Assembly (NCBI GenBank): GCA_943325435.2
Contig: CALPPK020000120.1
Span: 1 to 5,321 of the forward strand
Length of the DNA stretch: 5,321 nt
Origin: Bifidobacterium breve
GTDB taxonomy: Bacteria; Actinomycetota; Acidimicrobiia; Acidimicrobiales; Ilumatobacteraceae
Reading direction: 5' to 3'
Shown here: piece after piece, positions 1-5,321 of the stretch
Layout of the letters: each line of letters begins with the position of its first letter
Position numbering within the stretch: the stretch's first letter is position 1
Program-made: the position numbers and the translations under genes
Notes under the pieces: generated by a model
What the model was told of the DNA's origin: nothing
Database searches by the model: none
Seen by the model: only the letters and a program-made list of their open reading frames with translations

Positions 1-1007
1 GGCATTGAGCCATCACGCCATGTAGCGCCGGAATTAAAGAAGTCAACTGCGCCGCCTTCTTCGCAGAGCATGAGGTTGTCGTAGTGAACAAGCTCGGCTG
101 TAGCGAAGCAGTCATGAAGCTCAACAAGGTTGAGGTCTGAAGGTGATACGCCGGCCTGTTCGTAGGCCTGCTTGGCTGCAATACGAGTGAGTGTATTTAC
201 ATCAGGAAGAACCTGACATGCCTCTTGGTACGGGTCGCTTGTGAGGATTGACGCTGAGACCTTGATTGCACGACGCTGTTGCTCGAGAGACAGTGTCTTC
301 AATTTCGCTCCACTAACAACTACTGCAGCAGCTGCGCCGTCGCAGTTAGCTGAGCACATTGGGCGAGTGTTTGGGTACGAAATCATGATGTCGTTCATGA
401 TTTCATCGAGCGACATGCGCTTTGTGTAGGCAGCAAGCGGATTCAATGTTGAGTGCGCATGGTTCTTTTCAGAGATTTTTGCGAACAGTTCGAATGTTGC
501 ACCGCCGTACTTGTGGCCGTACTCCATACCAACTTGAGCAAAGGTTCCGGGCATGGCCGCTGTACCGATAAGTCCGTCAACGTTTGTTACAGATCCGAAA
601 CGACCTGATGGTGTCCATTCCTTGTTCTTTGATTTAGGAGCACCACCGCCACCAAGTAGACCAACGCCTGCAAGCTTCTCAACACCAACTGCAAGACCCA
701 TGTCGCATTCGCCAGCTTTGATTGCCATGATGGCGGTACGAAGCGCAGTTGCACCAGTGGCGCACGCGTTCGAGACGTTGTACACAGGGATACCGGTCTG
801 GCCGACTTGCTTCTGAATCATTTGCCCGATGCCGCCTTGGCCCATGAGGCAACCCGCTGCCATCACGCCAATGTCTTTCATCGTGACTTGTGCATCTGCC
901 AAGGCAGCAATAACTGCTTCAGATGCAAGGTCAACAGTGTCCTTATCTGGATACTTTCCAAATTTGGTCATGTAAATTCCGAGGATGTAGATGTCGTCAG
1001 TAGCCAT
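1..1007 (-). CDS. SCP2-type thiolase / lipid-transfer protein (acetyl-CoA acetyltransferase family), C-terminus cut by window edge
   Basis: Thiolase-fold enzyme, expected to make or cleave a C-C bond next to an acyl-CoA thioester in the cytoplasm. I translated it by hand from the ATG at 1005-1007; it stays open to the window edge (335 whole codons). The nucleophile motif NACATG lies at residues 80-85, giving catalytic Cys82. The SCP2-thiolase motif HDCF lies at 298-301 (ELHDCFATAEL). Family members are about 390-400 residues, so roughly 55-65 are missing, including the expected NPxGG/GHPxGATG segment. The start is supported by GGAG six bases upstream. It follows the DUF35 gene by 48 bp in the same direction, so the two are probably co-transcribed. 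The retained His298 argues against the Ltp2-type aldolases, in which I recall a tyrosine at this position. Substrate unknown; the family assignment is firm, the pathway (fatty-acid, steroid or other acyl-CoA) is not. Confidence 0.9.
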   Translation of the reverse strand, partial: MATDDIYILGIYMTKFGKYPDKDTVDLASEAVIAALADAQVTMKDIGVMAAGCLMGQGGIGQMIQKQVGQTGIPVYNVSNACATGATALRTAIMAIKAGECDMGLAVGVEKLAGVGLLGGGGAPKSKNKEWTPSGRFGSVTNVDGLIGTAAMPGTFAQVGMEYGHKYGGATFELFAKISEKNHAHSTLNPLAAYTKRMSLDEIMNDIMISYPNTRPMCSANCDGAAAAVVVSGAKLKTLSLEQQRRAIKVSASILTSDPYQEACQVLPDVNTLTRIAAKQAYEQAGVSPSDLNLVELHDCFATAELVHYDNLMLCEEGGAVDFFNSGATWRDGSM

Positions 1008-1013
1008 TGTGTT

Positions 1014-1051
1014 CTCCGTTGTGTGTTGATTGGGTTGTGTTGATGTTAAAA
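1014..1051 (-). promoter_or_regulatory. Thiolase ribosome binding site and G-free leader
   Basis: In mRNA sense, GGAG (complement of 1014-1017) lies six bases before the thiolase ATG, a well-placed Shine-Dalgarno. The 34 bases upstream of it (1018-1051) contain no G in the message and are rich in A and C, with the 9-mer ATCAACACA repeated (1036-1044 and 1022-1030). Such a stretch should be weakly structured and could serve as an open ribosome landing site; that role is inference. There is no hairpin that could terminate transcription between the DUF35 gene and the thiolase, which supports a single transcript. Confidence 0.6.
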
Positions 1052-1055
1052 CTAA

Positions 1056-1451
1056 TTACGCGGGCTCGTAGCCAAAACCAATTGCCTCAAGGCCATTGTC
1101 GTCAGCGCCGAGTGAATATGTGGTGAGTTTGACCTTCATGCCAAGAGTCACCTTTTCCGGTGTGGCCTCCACGTTTGCCAAGTTTCCGCGAACACTTGTA
1201 CCACCGCAGTCGATGATGGCTGCAACGAAAGGTACGGGCACGCCAGGAGCAGCGAACGTCACAATTGTGAATGAGCGAACAATGCCCTCGTTAACAATTG
1301 CGACCTTCTTAAAGTCTGTAGCGAAACAAGATGCGCAGGCATTACGGCGATCGAAATAACGTGCGCCACATTTCGTGCACTCGTTGGCTGTGAGATGAGG
1401 GGAGTCGCCGAGGACGAGATAGTCAACCAGTGGTACTTGTGTGATGGTCAT
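1056..1451 (-). CDS. DUF35 zinc-ribbon / OB-fold protein (ChsH2-like, acyl-CoA-binding partner)
   Basis: A complete 131-residue protein with the usual two-part layout of the DUF35 family. A rubredoxin-like zinc ribbon at about residues 22-45 carries Cys25, Cys28, Cys39 and Cys42 (CTKC and CASC), all four ligands intact. It is followed by an OB-fold from about 48 to 129 with the typical strand G-I-V-R-S-F-T-I-V. Proteins of this family pair with thiolase-like or hydratase partners and are thought to contact the CoA substrate; ChsH2 with Ltp2 or ChsH1 in steroid side-chain breakdown is the best known case. Its position directly before a thiolase gene, 48 bp away, fits such a complex. No signal peptide or membrane segment, so cytoplasmic. 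The ATG at 1449-1451 has AAGGGA four bases upstream. The ribbon could be structural rather than CoA-binding; which thiolase reaction it supports cannot be told from sequence. Confidence 0.9.
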   Translation of the reverse strand: MTITQVPLVDYLVLGDSPHLTANECTKCGARYFDRRNACASCFATDFKKVAIVNEGIVRSFTIVTFAAPGVPVPFVAAIIDCGGTSVRGNLANVEATPEKVTLGMKVKLTTYSLGADDNGLEAIGFGYEPA

Positions 1452-1455
1452 GTTT

Positions 1456-1461
1456 TCCCTT
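1456..1461 (-). promoter_or_regulatory. Ribosome binding site of the DUF35 gene
   Basis: The message reads AAGGGA followed by AAAC and the ATG. The spacing of four bases is shorter than the usual 5-9, but no other in-frame start nearby has a better site, and the protein N-terminus from this ATG reaches the zinc ribbon after a normal short lead. The site shares bases 1459-1461 with the inverted repeat beside it. Confidence 0.5.
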
Positions 1462-1471
1462 AACTGTTAAG
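1459..1471. promoter_or_regulatory. Perfect 13-bp inverted repeat, candidate operator
   Basis: CTTAAC-T-GTTAAG has perfect 6-bp arms around a single central base. It overlaps the upstream edge of the DUF35 ribosome binding site and lies just downstream of a possible -10 box for the thiolase operon. A repressor bound here would block transcription or its early elongation; TetR-family regulators of acyl-CoA genes often use sites of this size. The symmetry is directly visible; the function and regulator are inference, and I recognise no known operator consensus. Confidence 0.35.
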
Positions 1472-1481
1472 AAGTTCCCAT

Positions 1482-1487
1482 ACCTTA
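1482..1487 (-). promoter_or_regulatory. Possible -10 box for the DUF35-thiolase operon
   Basis: On the minus strand TAAGGT fits the actinobacterial -10 pattern TAnnnT. Transcription would begin near 1475, giving a leader of about 24 bases that holds the inverted repeat and the ribosome binding site. No convincing -35 hexamer is seen 16-19 bases upstream, so the call is weak. Confidence 0.25.
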
Positions 1488-1490
1488 TGC

Positions 1491-1538
1491 GGTTCTAGGG
1501 GGTGACCACCGAGCCAGAGGAGGACCACGGGTTCTAGG
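1491..1538. repeat. Direct repeat of GGTTCTAGG in the divergent intergenic region
   Basis: The same 9-mer occurs at 1491-1499 and 1530-1538, 39 bp apart from start to start. Each copy is embedded between the two divergent genes, and the second overlaps the proposed -10 box of the plus-strand gene. A short inverted repeat GGTG-AC-CACC (1501-1510) follows the first copy. The spacing is close to four helical turns, so both copies would face the same side of the DNA. Pair of binding sites is one reading; chance is the other. Confidence 0.35.
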
Positions 1539-1540
1539 AT
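1535..1540 (+). promoter_or_regulatory. Possible -10 box for the lactone oxidoreductase gene
   Basis: TAGGAT matches TAnnnT and would place the transcript start near 1547, with a leader of about 33 bases. That leader holds a small hairpin, ACGGC-gttga-GCCGT (1547-1561), just before the ribosome binding site. No clear -35 element is seen. Weak call. Confidence 0.25.
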
Positions 1541-1565
1541 GGACTCACGGCGTTGAGCCGTTCTT

Positions 1566-1573
1566 GAAGGGGA
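1566..1573 (+). promoter_or_regulatory. Ribosome binding site of the lactone oxidoreductase gene
   Basis: GAAGGGGA lies six bases before the ATG at 1580, a strong Shine-Dalgarno at ideal distance. It fixes the start, which also agrees with the N-terminal W-x-N-W-x-G-x-Q pattern of the family. The 5-bp hairpin at 1547-1561 ends only four bases upstream. Confidence 0.7.
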
Positions 1574-1579
1574 TGCCTT

Positions 1580-2872
1580 ATGGCAACGTGGCGAAATTGG
1601 GCTGGTAATCAGAAGGCAAACCCGCTGTCAATTGAGGCGCCCAAGTCTGTGAGCGAATTGTCTGCAATTGTGTCCAGGGCTTCAGGGCGGGGTCAGAAGG
1701 TGAAAGCCGTTGGGTCTGGGCACAGTTTCACTTCAGCTGCTGCCACGAACGGGCGCATGATCCGCCTTGAGAACTTGAGTGGCATCCTGCATGTTGATCA
1801 CGCGTCGTGTCAGGTGACGGTCGGGGCAGGAACGAGGCTGTCCGATCTGAATATGTTGCTTCATACTGAGGGTCTGGCACTGGCCAATCTGGGTGACATT
1901 GCGTACCAAACAGTTGCGGGTGCAATTTCGACTTCAACCCACGGAACAGGCAAAGCACTCACTGGGCTTGCTGGTCAAGTTGTCGCTATGAAATTGATTA
2001 ACGGTCAGGGTGAGATTATTGAATGCTCGAAGTCAGTGAATCCTCATATTCTTGAGGTCGCAATAGTGTCCGTGGGTGCACTAGGAATTATCACTGAATA
2101 CACGTTGCAGACGGTGCCATCGTTTCGTCTTCGTGCGCTAGAACAGCCGATGAGGCTTGATGATGTTCTGGAAAATGCTCATGATTTGGCTAGTGCTCAT
2201 GATCATTTCGAGTTCTTCTGGATTCCTCACACCAAATGGGCATTAACAAAACGCAATAATCGCACTGAAGATGAATTGCAGCCGTTGCCACTTGTAAAGG
2301 GTTGGATAGATAAGACCTTTATGGAGAACTATGCGTTCGGCGCTTTGTGTCGTGTCGGGCGCGCTCGACCATCTCTTATTCCTCGACTTGCTACTGCTTT
2401 GCCATCGTCTGGGTCTCGTGAATACGTTGACCAGAGTTTCAAGATTTTTGCAAGCCCACGAATTGTTCGTTTCTACGAGATGGAACACGCGTTGCCCGTG
2501 GATGCTCTTGTTCCTGCATTGAAAGAGATTCGCGCAATGGTTGACAGAAAGGGTTACCTTTTGAACTTTCCCGTTGAGGTTCGATTCACAAAAGGAGACG
2601 ATGTTCCGCTTTCAACCGCCTACGGTAGAGACTCGGCCTACATTGCGGTGCATGTCTATAAAGGTATGGAATGTGAACCGTTTTTTCGTGATGTCGAAGA
2701 TATCTTGCGTGCGTATGACGCCCGCCCGCATTGGGGCAAGATGCATTACCGCGACGCCGAAGAGTTGTCGAAGTTGTACCCGCGTTGGGATGAATTCATC
2801 GCATTACGAAATCAGTTAGATCCACAGCGGACGTTTTCTAATGCCTATAGCGACACTGTGTTCGGTAAATAG
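1580..2872 (+). CDS. FAD-linked sugar-lactone oxidoreductase (L-gulono-1,4-lactone dehydrogenase / D-arabinono-1,4-lactone oxidase family)
   Basis: A complete 430-residue flavoenzyme that should oxidise an aldono-1,4-lactone or a polyol. Residues about 14-180 form the PCMH-type FAD-binding domain, with VGSGHSF at 44-50 (His48 is in the position that carries covalent FAD in alditol oxidase) and STHGTG at 119-124. Residues about 190-427 form the ALO domain, with EVRF at 333-336 (Glu333 and Arg335, matching the catalytic Glu/Arg pair of alditol oxidase), STAYGRD at 345-351, AVH at 356-358 and HWGK at 384-387. Length and motifs agree closely with what I recall of M. tuberculosis Rv1771, a lactone dehydrogenase of about 428 residues that passes electrons to cytochrome c. 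No signal peptide. It stands alone, divergent from the DUF35-thiolase unit and convergent with pucD. Natural substrate and electron acceptor (oxygen or a carrier) are not fixed by sequence; alditol oxidase is the main alternative. Confidence 0.93.
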   Translation: MATWRNWAGNQKANPLSIEAPKSVSELSAIVSRASGRGQKVKAVGSGHSFTSAAATNGRMIRLENLSGILHVDHASCQVTVGAGTRLSDLNMLLHTEGLALANLGDIAYQTVAGAISTSTHGTGKALTGLAGQVVAMKLINGQGEIIECSKSVNPHILEVAIVSVGALGIITEYTLQTVPSFRLRALEQPMRLDDVLENAHDLASAHDHFEFFWIPHTKWALTKRNNRTEDELQPLPLVKGWIDKTFMENYAFGALCRVGRARPSLIPRLATALPSSGSREYVDQSFKIFASPRIVRFYEMEHALPVDALVPALKEIRAMVDRKGYLLNFPVEVRFTKGDDVPLSTAYGRDSAYIAVHVYKGMECEPFFRDVEDILRAYDARPHWGKMHYRDAEELSKLYPRWDEFIALRNQLDPQRTFSNAYSDTVFGK

Positions 2873-2875
2873 ATG

Positions 2876-5137
2876 CTAGAAACAAATGTCTTGTGGGCGC
2901 ACCGGGCAACGATCAATTGATTTGCCGGTGGCGTTGCGAATTGCAGCAACTATCGCAGGGGTAACGGAGATGCAGGGTGCTTCACCAACGCCTTTGGCGC
3001 CCATTGGTGCTTGAGGATCCGGCTCTTCAATCATCGAGATCAGTACTTGTGGTGCGTCGAGAGCTGTTGGCAACAGATAGTCGGTGAAACTTGGGTTACG
3101 AACTATGCCGTTCGTGACAATGATTTCTTCCATCACTGCTAGACCGAGTCCTTGCGCAATGCCGCCCTCAATCTGTCCTGTAACGGACATTGGATTAAGA
3201 ACTCTTCCTACATCTTGGGCAGTGGCGATCTGAACAACTTTTACTAATCCGAGTTCTACGTCTACGTCTACGACAGCGCGATGTGCGACGAACGCAAATG
3301 CGACGTGACAGTTTCCTTGGCCATTCTCGTCGAGATCTTCTGTCTGTCGATGGTGATATTCATAGGTCTCAGACACAGAGAAGTTCGCAGAGGCTTCCTG
3401 AACAGGGATTCTCAAGGTTCCGATGGTGTCGATGATGTCTGTGTCGTCAATTGCTAAACGCAGTGGATCAATCCCATGCATTGATCCAACGTGTTCAAAC
3501 AAACGTTCTCTCACCATGCGACATGCTCCGTCTACTGCGCCTCCGCTCATCCACGTCTGACGTGATGCAGAAGTGGAACCAGCCGAACCGATTTGAGTAT
3601 CAATGGTGTCGTACGTGACGTTGTCAACTCCGAGAACTGATCGTGCTATCTGCGGGGCCAGCGTCACGAAGCCTTGTCCTACCTCACTTGTTGCAAACTT
3701 AAGTTCTACAGAACCATTGGTGAGTGTGCAGCGAGCTGTTGAGTAGTCATCAAATCCCTCGCTGTACATGAGGTTCTTCATACTCACGCCCCAGCCGATA
3801 CCGCGAACAATATTTCTACGGTCAGCCGTACGCCCTGACCCGCCCGGAAGATCAAGTTCATGTGGATTCACACCCATTTCTACGGGTAACGGCATTGCTG
3901 CTGTTTCGCGTATGCAACGTTCGAGGGGAGCAACGCTTTCCAAGACTTGTCCGGTAATCATGGTGTCACCAGTGTGAATGATGTTTCTCAGACGAATCTC
4001 TACTTCGTCAATCCCTGTTGCTGCAGAAAGCTTGTCCATTTGACCTTCGTGAGCAAAACAAGCTTGGACAACGCCGAATCCGCGCATTGCACCACATGGA
4101 GGATTATTGGTACGAACGGCGTATCCGTCAACTACTGCATTGGGGCATTGGTATGGCCCTTGGGTGTGGGTGACGCCATTGATGAGAACAGCTGAGGACG
4201 TAGATGAATACGCTCCACCATCGAAAACGAAACGAGCTTCAATTTTGACAATCCGACCGTCATTGGTCGCATGATGGCGCATCCAGATTTGAGCAGGATG
4301 ACGGTGCACGTGCCCAAAGAAACTTTCCTCGCGTCCGTACTGCATTTTGACTGGACGACTTGTCCGCATTGCCAAGAGGGCGGTGTGAACTTGCAAACTG
4401 ATGTCTTCGCGTGCACCAAAGGCACCGCCAACTCCACCGAGGACCAAACGAACTTTTTCTTCAGGTATGCCCAAGCATTTGGCCATTTGTTTTCTGTCTT
4501 CGTGCAGCCATTGCGTAGCAACAAAGACTTCAACTCCTGCCCCGTCGTGATCGGGGATTGCAAGTGCAGATTCCGTACCAAGAAAAGCTTGGTCTTGCAT
4601 TCCTATGTCGTATGTACCTTCAACGACGATGGGCGCAGTGGCGGTCGCGTCACCATGAATTATGCGTTGCCGGCGGATGATATTGCCATCTGGGTGAATT
4701 GGTTCGTGTGAGCCGTCAATCGCATGCTCAGGGTTCGTAAGAGGTGTGAGCACCTCATATACAACGTGAATTGCTGCGAGTGCACGTCGGCAAGTTTCGG
4801 GGTGATCCGCAGCGATTGCTGCTATTGGTTCTCCCATGTAGCGCACAACATCTTTGGCGAATACTGGTTGATCTTCGCTGATGAGACCGTATGTCAATTG
4901 TCCGGGGACATCATCAGCCGTGATTACGCACTCAACTCCGGCAATCTTCCATGCGTCAGAAATATCAATAGACACAATTCGCGCATATGGATGCGGTGAT
5001 CGAAGAGTTGCGCCCCACAACATGTTCTCTGCATGCAGGTCAGATGAAAAAGCAAAATCACCTTGAACTTTAGAAATTCCGTCGGGACGTAAGGCGCTTG
5101 ATCCGAGAATGTCTCGCTGGGTCTTAGTGATGGTCAT
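2876..5137 (-). CDS. pucD: Xanthine dehydrogenase molybdenum-binding subunit (PucD-like)
   Basis: A complete 753-residue large subunit of a molybdenum hydroxylase, expected to oxidise hypoxanthine and xanthine to urate in the cytoplasm. The a/b hammerhead domain spans about residues 20-130, the molybdopterin-binding domains about 150-753. Visible active-site positions are ATQW with Gln209 (bovine Gln767), GGVGGAFGARE at 234-244 with Glu244 (bovine Glu802), AMRGFG at 350-355 with Arg352 (bovine Arg880), EVGQGF at 485-490 in the cofactor region, and GAKGVGEAP at 713-721 with the catalytic base Glu719. Having both Glu244 and Arg352 is the purine-oxidase signature; aldehyde oxidases lose both. 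CO dehydrogenase is excluded because the CSFR loop is absent. The N-terminal SSDL/MLWGATLRSPHP segment is typical of actinobacterial PucD. Start overlaps the stop of the iron-sulfur subunit gene by ATGA, so translation is probably coupled. No frameshift seen. Confidence 0.93.
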   Translation of the reverse strand: MTITKTQRDILGSSALRPDGISKVQGDFAFSSDLHAENMLWGATLRSPHPYARIVSIDISDAWKIAGVECVITADDVPGQLTYGLISEDQPVFAKDVVRYMGEPIAAIAADHPETCRRALAAIHVVYEVLTPLTNPEHAIDGSHEPIHPDGNIIRRQRIIHGDATATAPIVVEGTYDIGMQDQAFLGTESALAIPDHDGAGVEVFVATQWLHEDRKQMAKCLGIPEEKVRLVLGGVGGAFGAREDISLQVHTALLAMRTSRPVKMQYGREESFFGHVHRHPAQIWMRHHATNDGRIVKIEARFVFDGGAYSSTSSAVLINGVTHTQGPYQCPNAVVDGYAVRTNNPPCGAMRGFGVVQACFAHEGQMDKLSAATGIDEVEIRLRNIIHTGDTMITGQVLESVAPLERCIRETAAMPLPVEMGVNPHELDLPGGSGRTADRRNIVRGIGWGVSMKNLMYSEGFDDYSTARCTLTNGSVELKFATSEVGQGFVTLAPQIARSVLGVDNVTYDTIDTQIGSAGSTSASRQTWMSGGAVDGACRMVRERLFEHVGSMHGIDPLRLAIDDTDIIDTIGTLRIPVQEASANFSVSETYEYHHRQTEDLDENGQGNCHVAFAFVAHRAVVDVDVELGLVKVVQIATAQDVGRVLNPMSVTGQIEGGIAQGLGLAVMEEIIVTNGIVRNPSFTDYLLPTALDAPQVLISMIEEPDPQAPMGAKGVGEAPCISVTPAIVAAIRNATGKSIDRCPVRPQDICF
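2900..2930. repeat. Imperfect inverted repeat inside the 3' end of pucD
   Basis: The arms CACCGGGCAA (2900-2909) and TTGCCGGTG (2922-2930) pair with one bulged G, enclosing the perfect palindrome ATCAATTGAT (2912-2921). The structure lies 28 bp beyond the stop of the convergent plus-strand gene and about 25 bp before the end of pucD. No T-run follows directly on either strand, so it is not a standard intrinsic terminator. It encodes pucD residues about 736-746, so coding constraint may explain it. Confidence 0.4.
3255..3272. repeat. Three tandem copies of TCTACG within pucD
   Basis: An 18-bp perfect hexamer repeat on the plus strand, encoding alternating Val and Asp at pucD residues about 622-628. 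Slippage would add or remove a Val-Asp pair without changing frame. The segment is a beta strand of the type V-x-V-D-x-x-x-G common in the family, so it is most likely incidental. Confidence 0.6.
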
Positions 5138-5321
5138 GACGAAACGCCTTTTCGTACAGAAATAACTGTGTCAACAGCTGCGAATATTCGACCATAACCA
5201 GTGCAACGACATATGTTGCCCGACAGGGCCTCTTTGATCTCTTGTTCGTTCGGCGAGTCATTCTGATCAAGTAAGTGATGAACAGCCATAACAAGTCCTG
5301 GTGTGCAAAAACCGCACTGAA
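5134..5321 (-). CDS. pucE: Xanthine dehydrogenase iron-sulfur subunit (PucE-like), N-terminus cut by window edge
   Basis: The final 61 codons of a [2Fe-2S] subunit of a molybdenum hydroxylase, which passes electrons from the molybdenum site towards FAD. The visible part is the C-terminal helical-bundle domain that holds the cluster nearest molybdopterin. QCGFCTPG opens the visible sequence (residues 1-8 of the fragment) and GNICRCTGY lies at 34-42, giving the expected four ligands, Cys3, Cys6, Cys37 and Cys39. The family is usually about 150-170 residues, so roughly 100 residues with the plant-ferredoxin cluster domain lie beyond the right edge. The TGA stop (5134-5136) overlaps the pucD ATG. 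Order small-then-large matches coxMSL-like and Streptomyces-type operons; the FAD subunit gene would then be expected further upstream of this one, but it is not in view. The symbol rests on pairing with pucD; the domain itself is common to all enzymes of the superfamily. Confidence 0.9.
   Translation of the reverse strand, partial: QCGFCTPGLVMAVHHLLDQNDSPNEQEIKEALSGNICRCTGYGRIFAAVDTVISVRKGVSS
5139..5155 (-). promoter_or_regulatory. Hairpin holding the pucD ribosome binding site
   Basis: In the message, ACGAAA and UUUCGU form a perfect 6-bp stem around the loop AGGCG, ending one base before the pucD ATG. The only Shine-Dalgarno-like sequence, AAGG (complement of 5147-5150), lies partly in the loop and partly in the stem. 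The sequence also encodes the last residues of the iron-sulfur subunit, so a ribosome finishing that gene would melt the stem. This would enforce translational coupling; the mechanism is inference. Confidence 0.4.

Noticed and set aside
553..1043. Two plus-strand frames (553-816 and 807-1043)
   Set aside because: Both are antisense to the thiolase, whose frame carries the NACATG motif and continues without a stop through the region.
1096..1359. An 87-codon plus-strand frame
   Set aside because: Antisense to the DUF35 gene, whose zinc-ribbon cysteines show which strand is coding.
1441..1452. The 12-mer GTGATGGTCATG found here and again near 5127-5138
   Set aside because: Both copies are the start of a protein beginning MTIT on the minus strand; shared start codons and common codons explain the match.
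3255..3272. Tandem TCTACG hexamers as a possible phase-variation tract
   Set aside because: The unit is six bases, so changes would stay in frame, and the encoded Val-Asp strand fits the family at this position.
4132..4581. A 149-codon minus-strand reading frame
   Set aside because: It lies wholly within pucD in another frame. The pucD frame gives an unbroken, family-typical protein with all active-site motifs, and this alternative resembles no protein family.
4271..4711. A 146-codon plus-strand reading frame
   Set aside because: Antisense shadow of pucD, without a ribosome binding site or recognisable domain.
1..5321. Possible mobile element, defence system, CRISPR array or RNA gene
   Set aside because: No transposase or integrase, terminal repeats, regularly spaced repeats, or tRNA- or rRNA-like sequence was seen; almost all bases belong to recognisable metabolic genes.

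Overview
The window suggests an actinomycete (Actinomycetota). The FAD-linked oxidase reads like the Mycobacterium tuberculosis L-gulono-1,4-lactone dehydrogenase family, the molybdenum hydroxylase reads like the actinobacterial PucD type of xanthine dehydrogenase, and a thiolase/'lipid-transfer protein' sits next to a DUF35 zinc-ribbon protein, a pairing common in that phylum. Base composition looks close to half G+C, lower than in mycobacteria or streptomycetes. This would fit a lower-GC lineage such as an aquatic acidimicrobial or related planktonic actinobacterium. The lineage is inference; no rRNA or other marker is present.

Layout from left to right: (1) positions 1-1451, minus strand, a two-gene unit in which a DUF35 zinc-ribbon/OB-fold protein comes first and an SCP2-type thiolase follows (its C-terminus is cut by the left edge). 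(2) Positions 1452-1579, a 128-bp divergent intergenic region with a perfect 13-bp inverted repeat, a repeated 9-mer and a small hairpin. (3) Positions 1580-2872, plus strand, a complete 430-residue sugar-lactone oxidoreductase of the GulDH/ALO family. (4) Positions 2876-5137, minus strand, a complete 753-residue xanthine dehydrogenase molybdenum subunit (PucD-like), ending only 3 bp from the stop of the convergent gene. (5) Positions 5134-5321, minus strand, the C-terminal 61 residues of its iron-sulfur subunit (PucE-like), overlapping pucD by the four bases ATGA.

Three transcription units therefore meet here. The purine unit (pucE-pucD) should supply two of the three functions of a xanthine dehydrogenase; the FAD subunit is not in view and probably lies beyond the right edge or elsewhere. 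The thiolase/DUF35 pair probably forms a complex acting on an acyl-CoA of unknown identity. The lactone oxidoreductase appears to be a stand-alone gene. Nothing links the three biochemically beyond adjacency.

Nearly all of the window is coding. I found no tRNA, rRNA, CRISPR array, insertion sequence, phage gene or clearly novel system. The points worth a second look are small: regulatory candidates in the divergent intergenic region, an almost G-free leader before the thiolase, a hairpin over the pucD ribosome binding site, and a terminator-free convergent junction.
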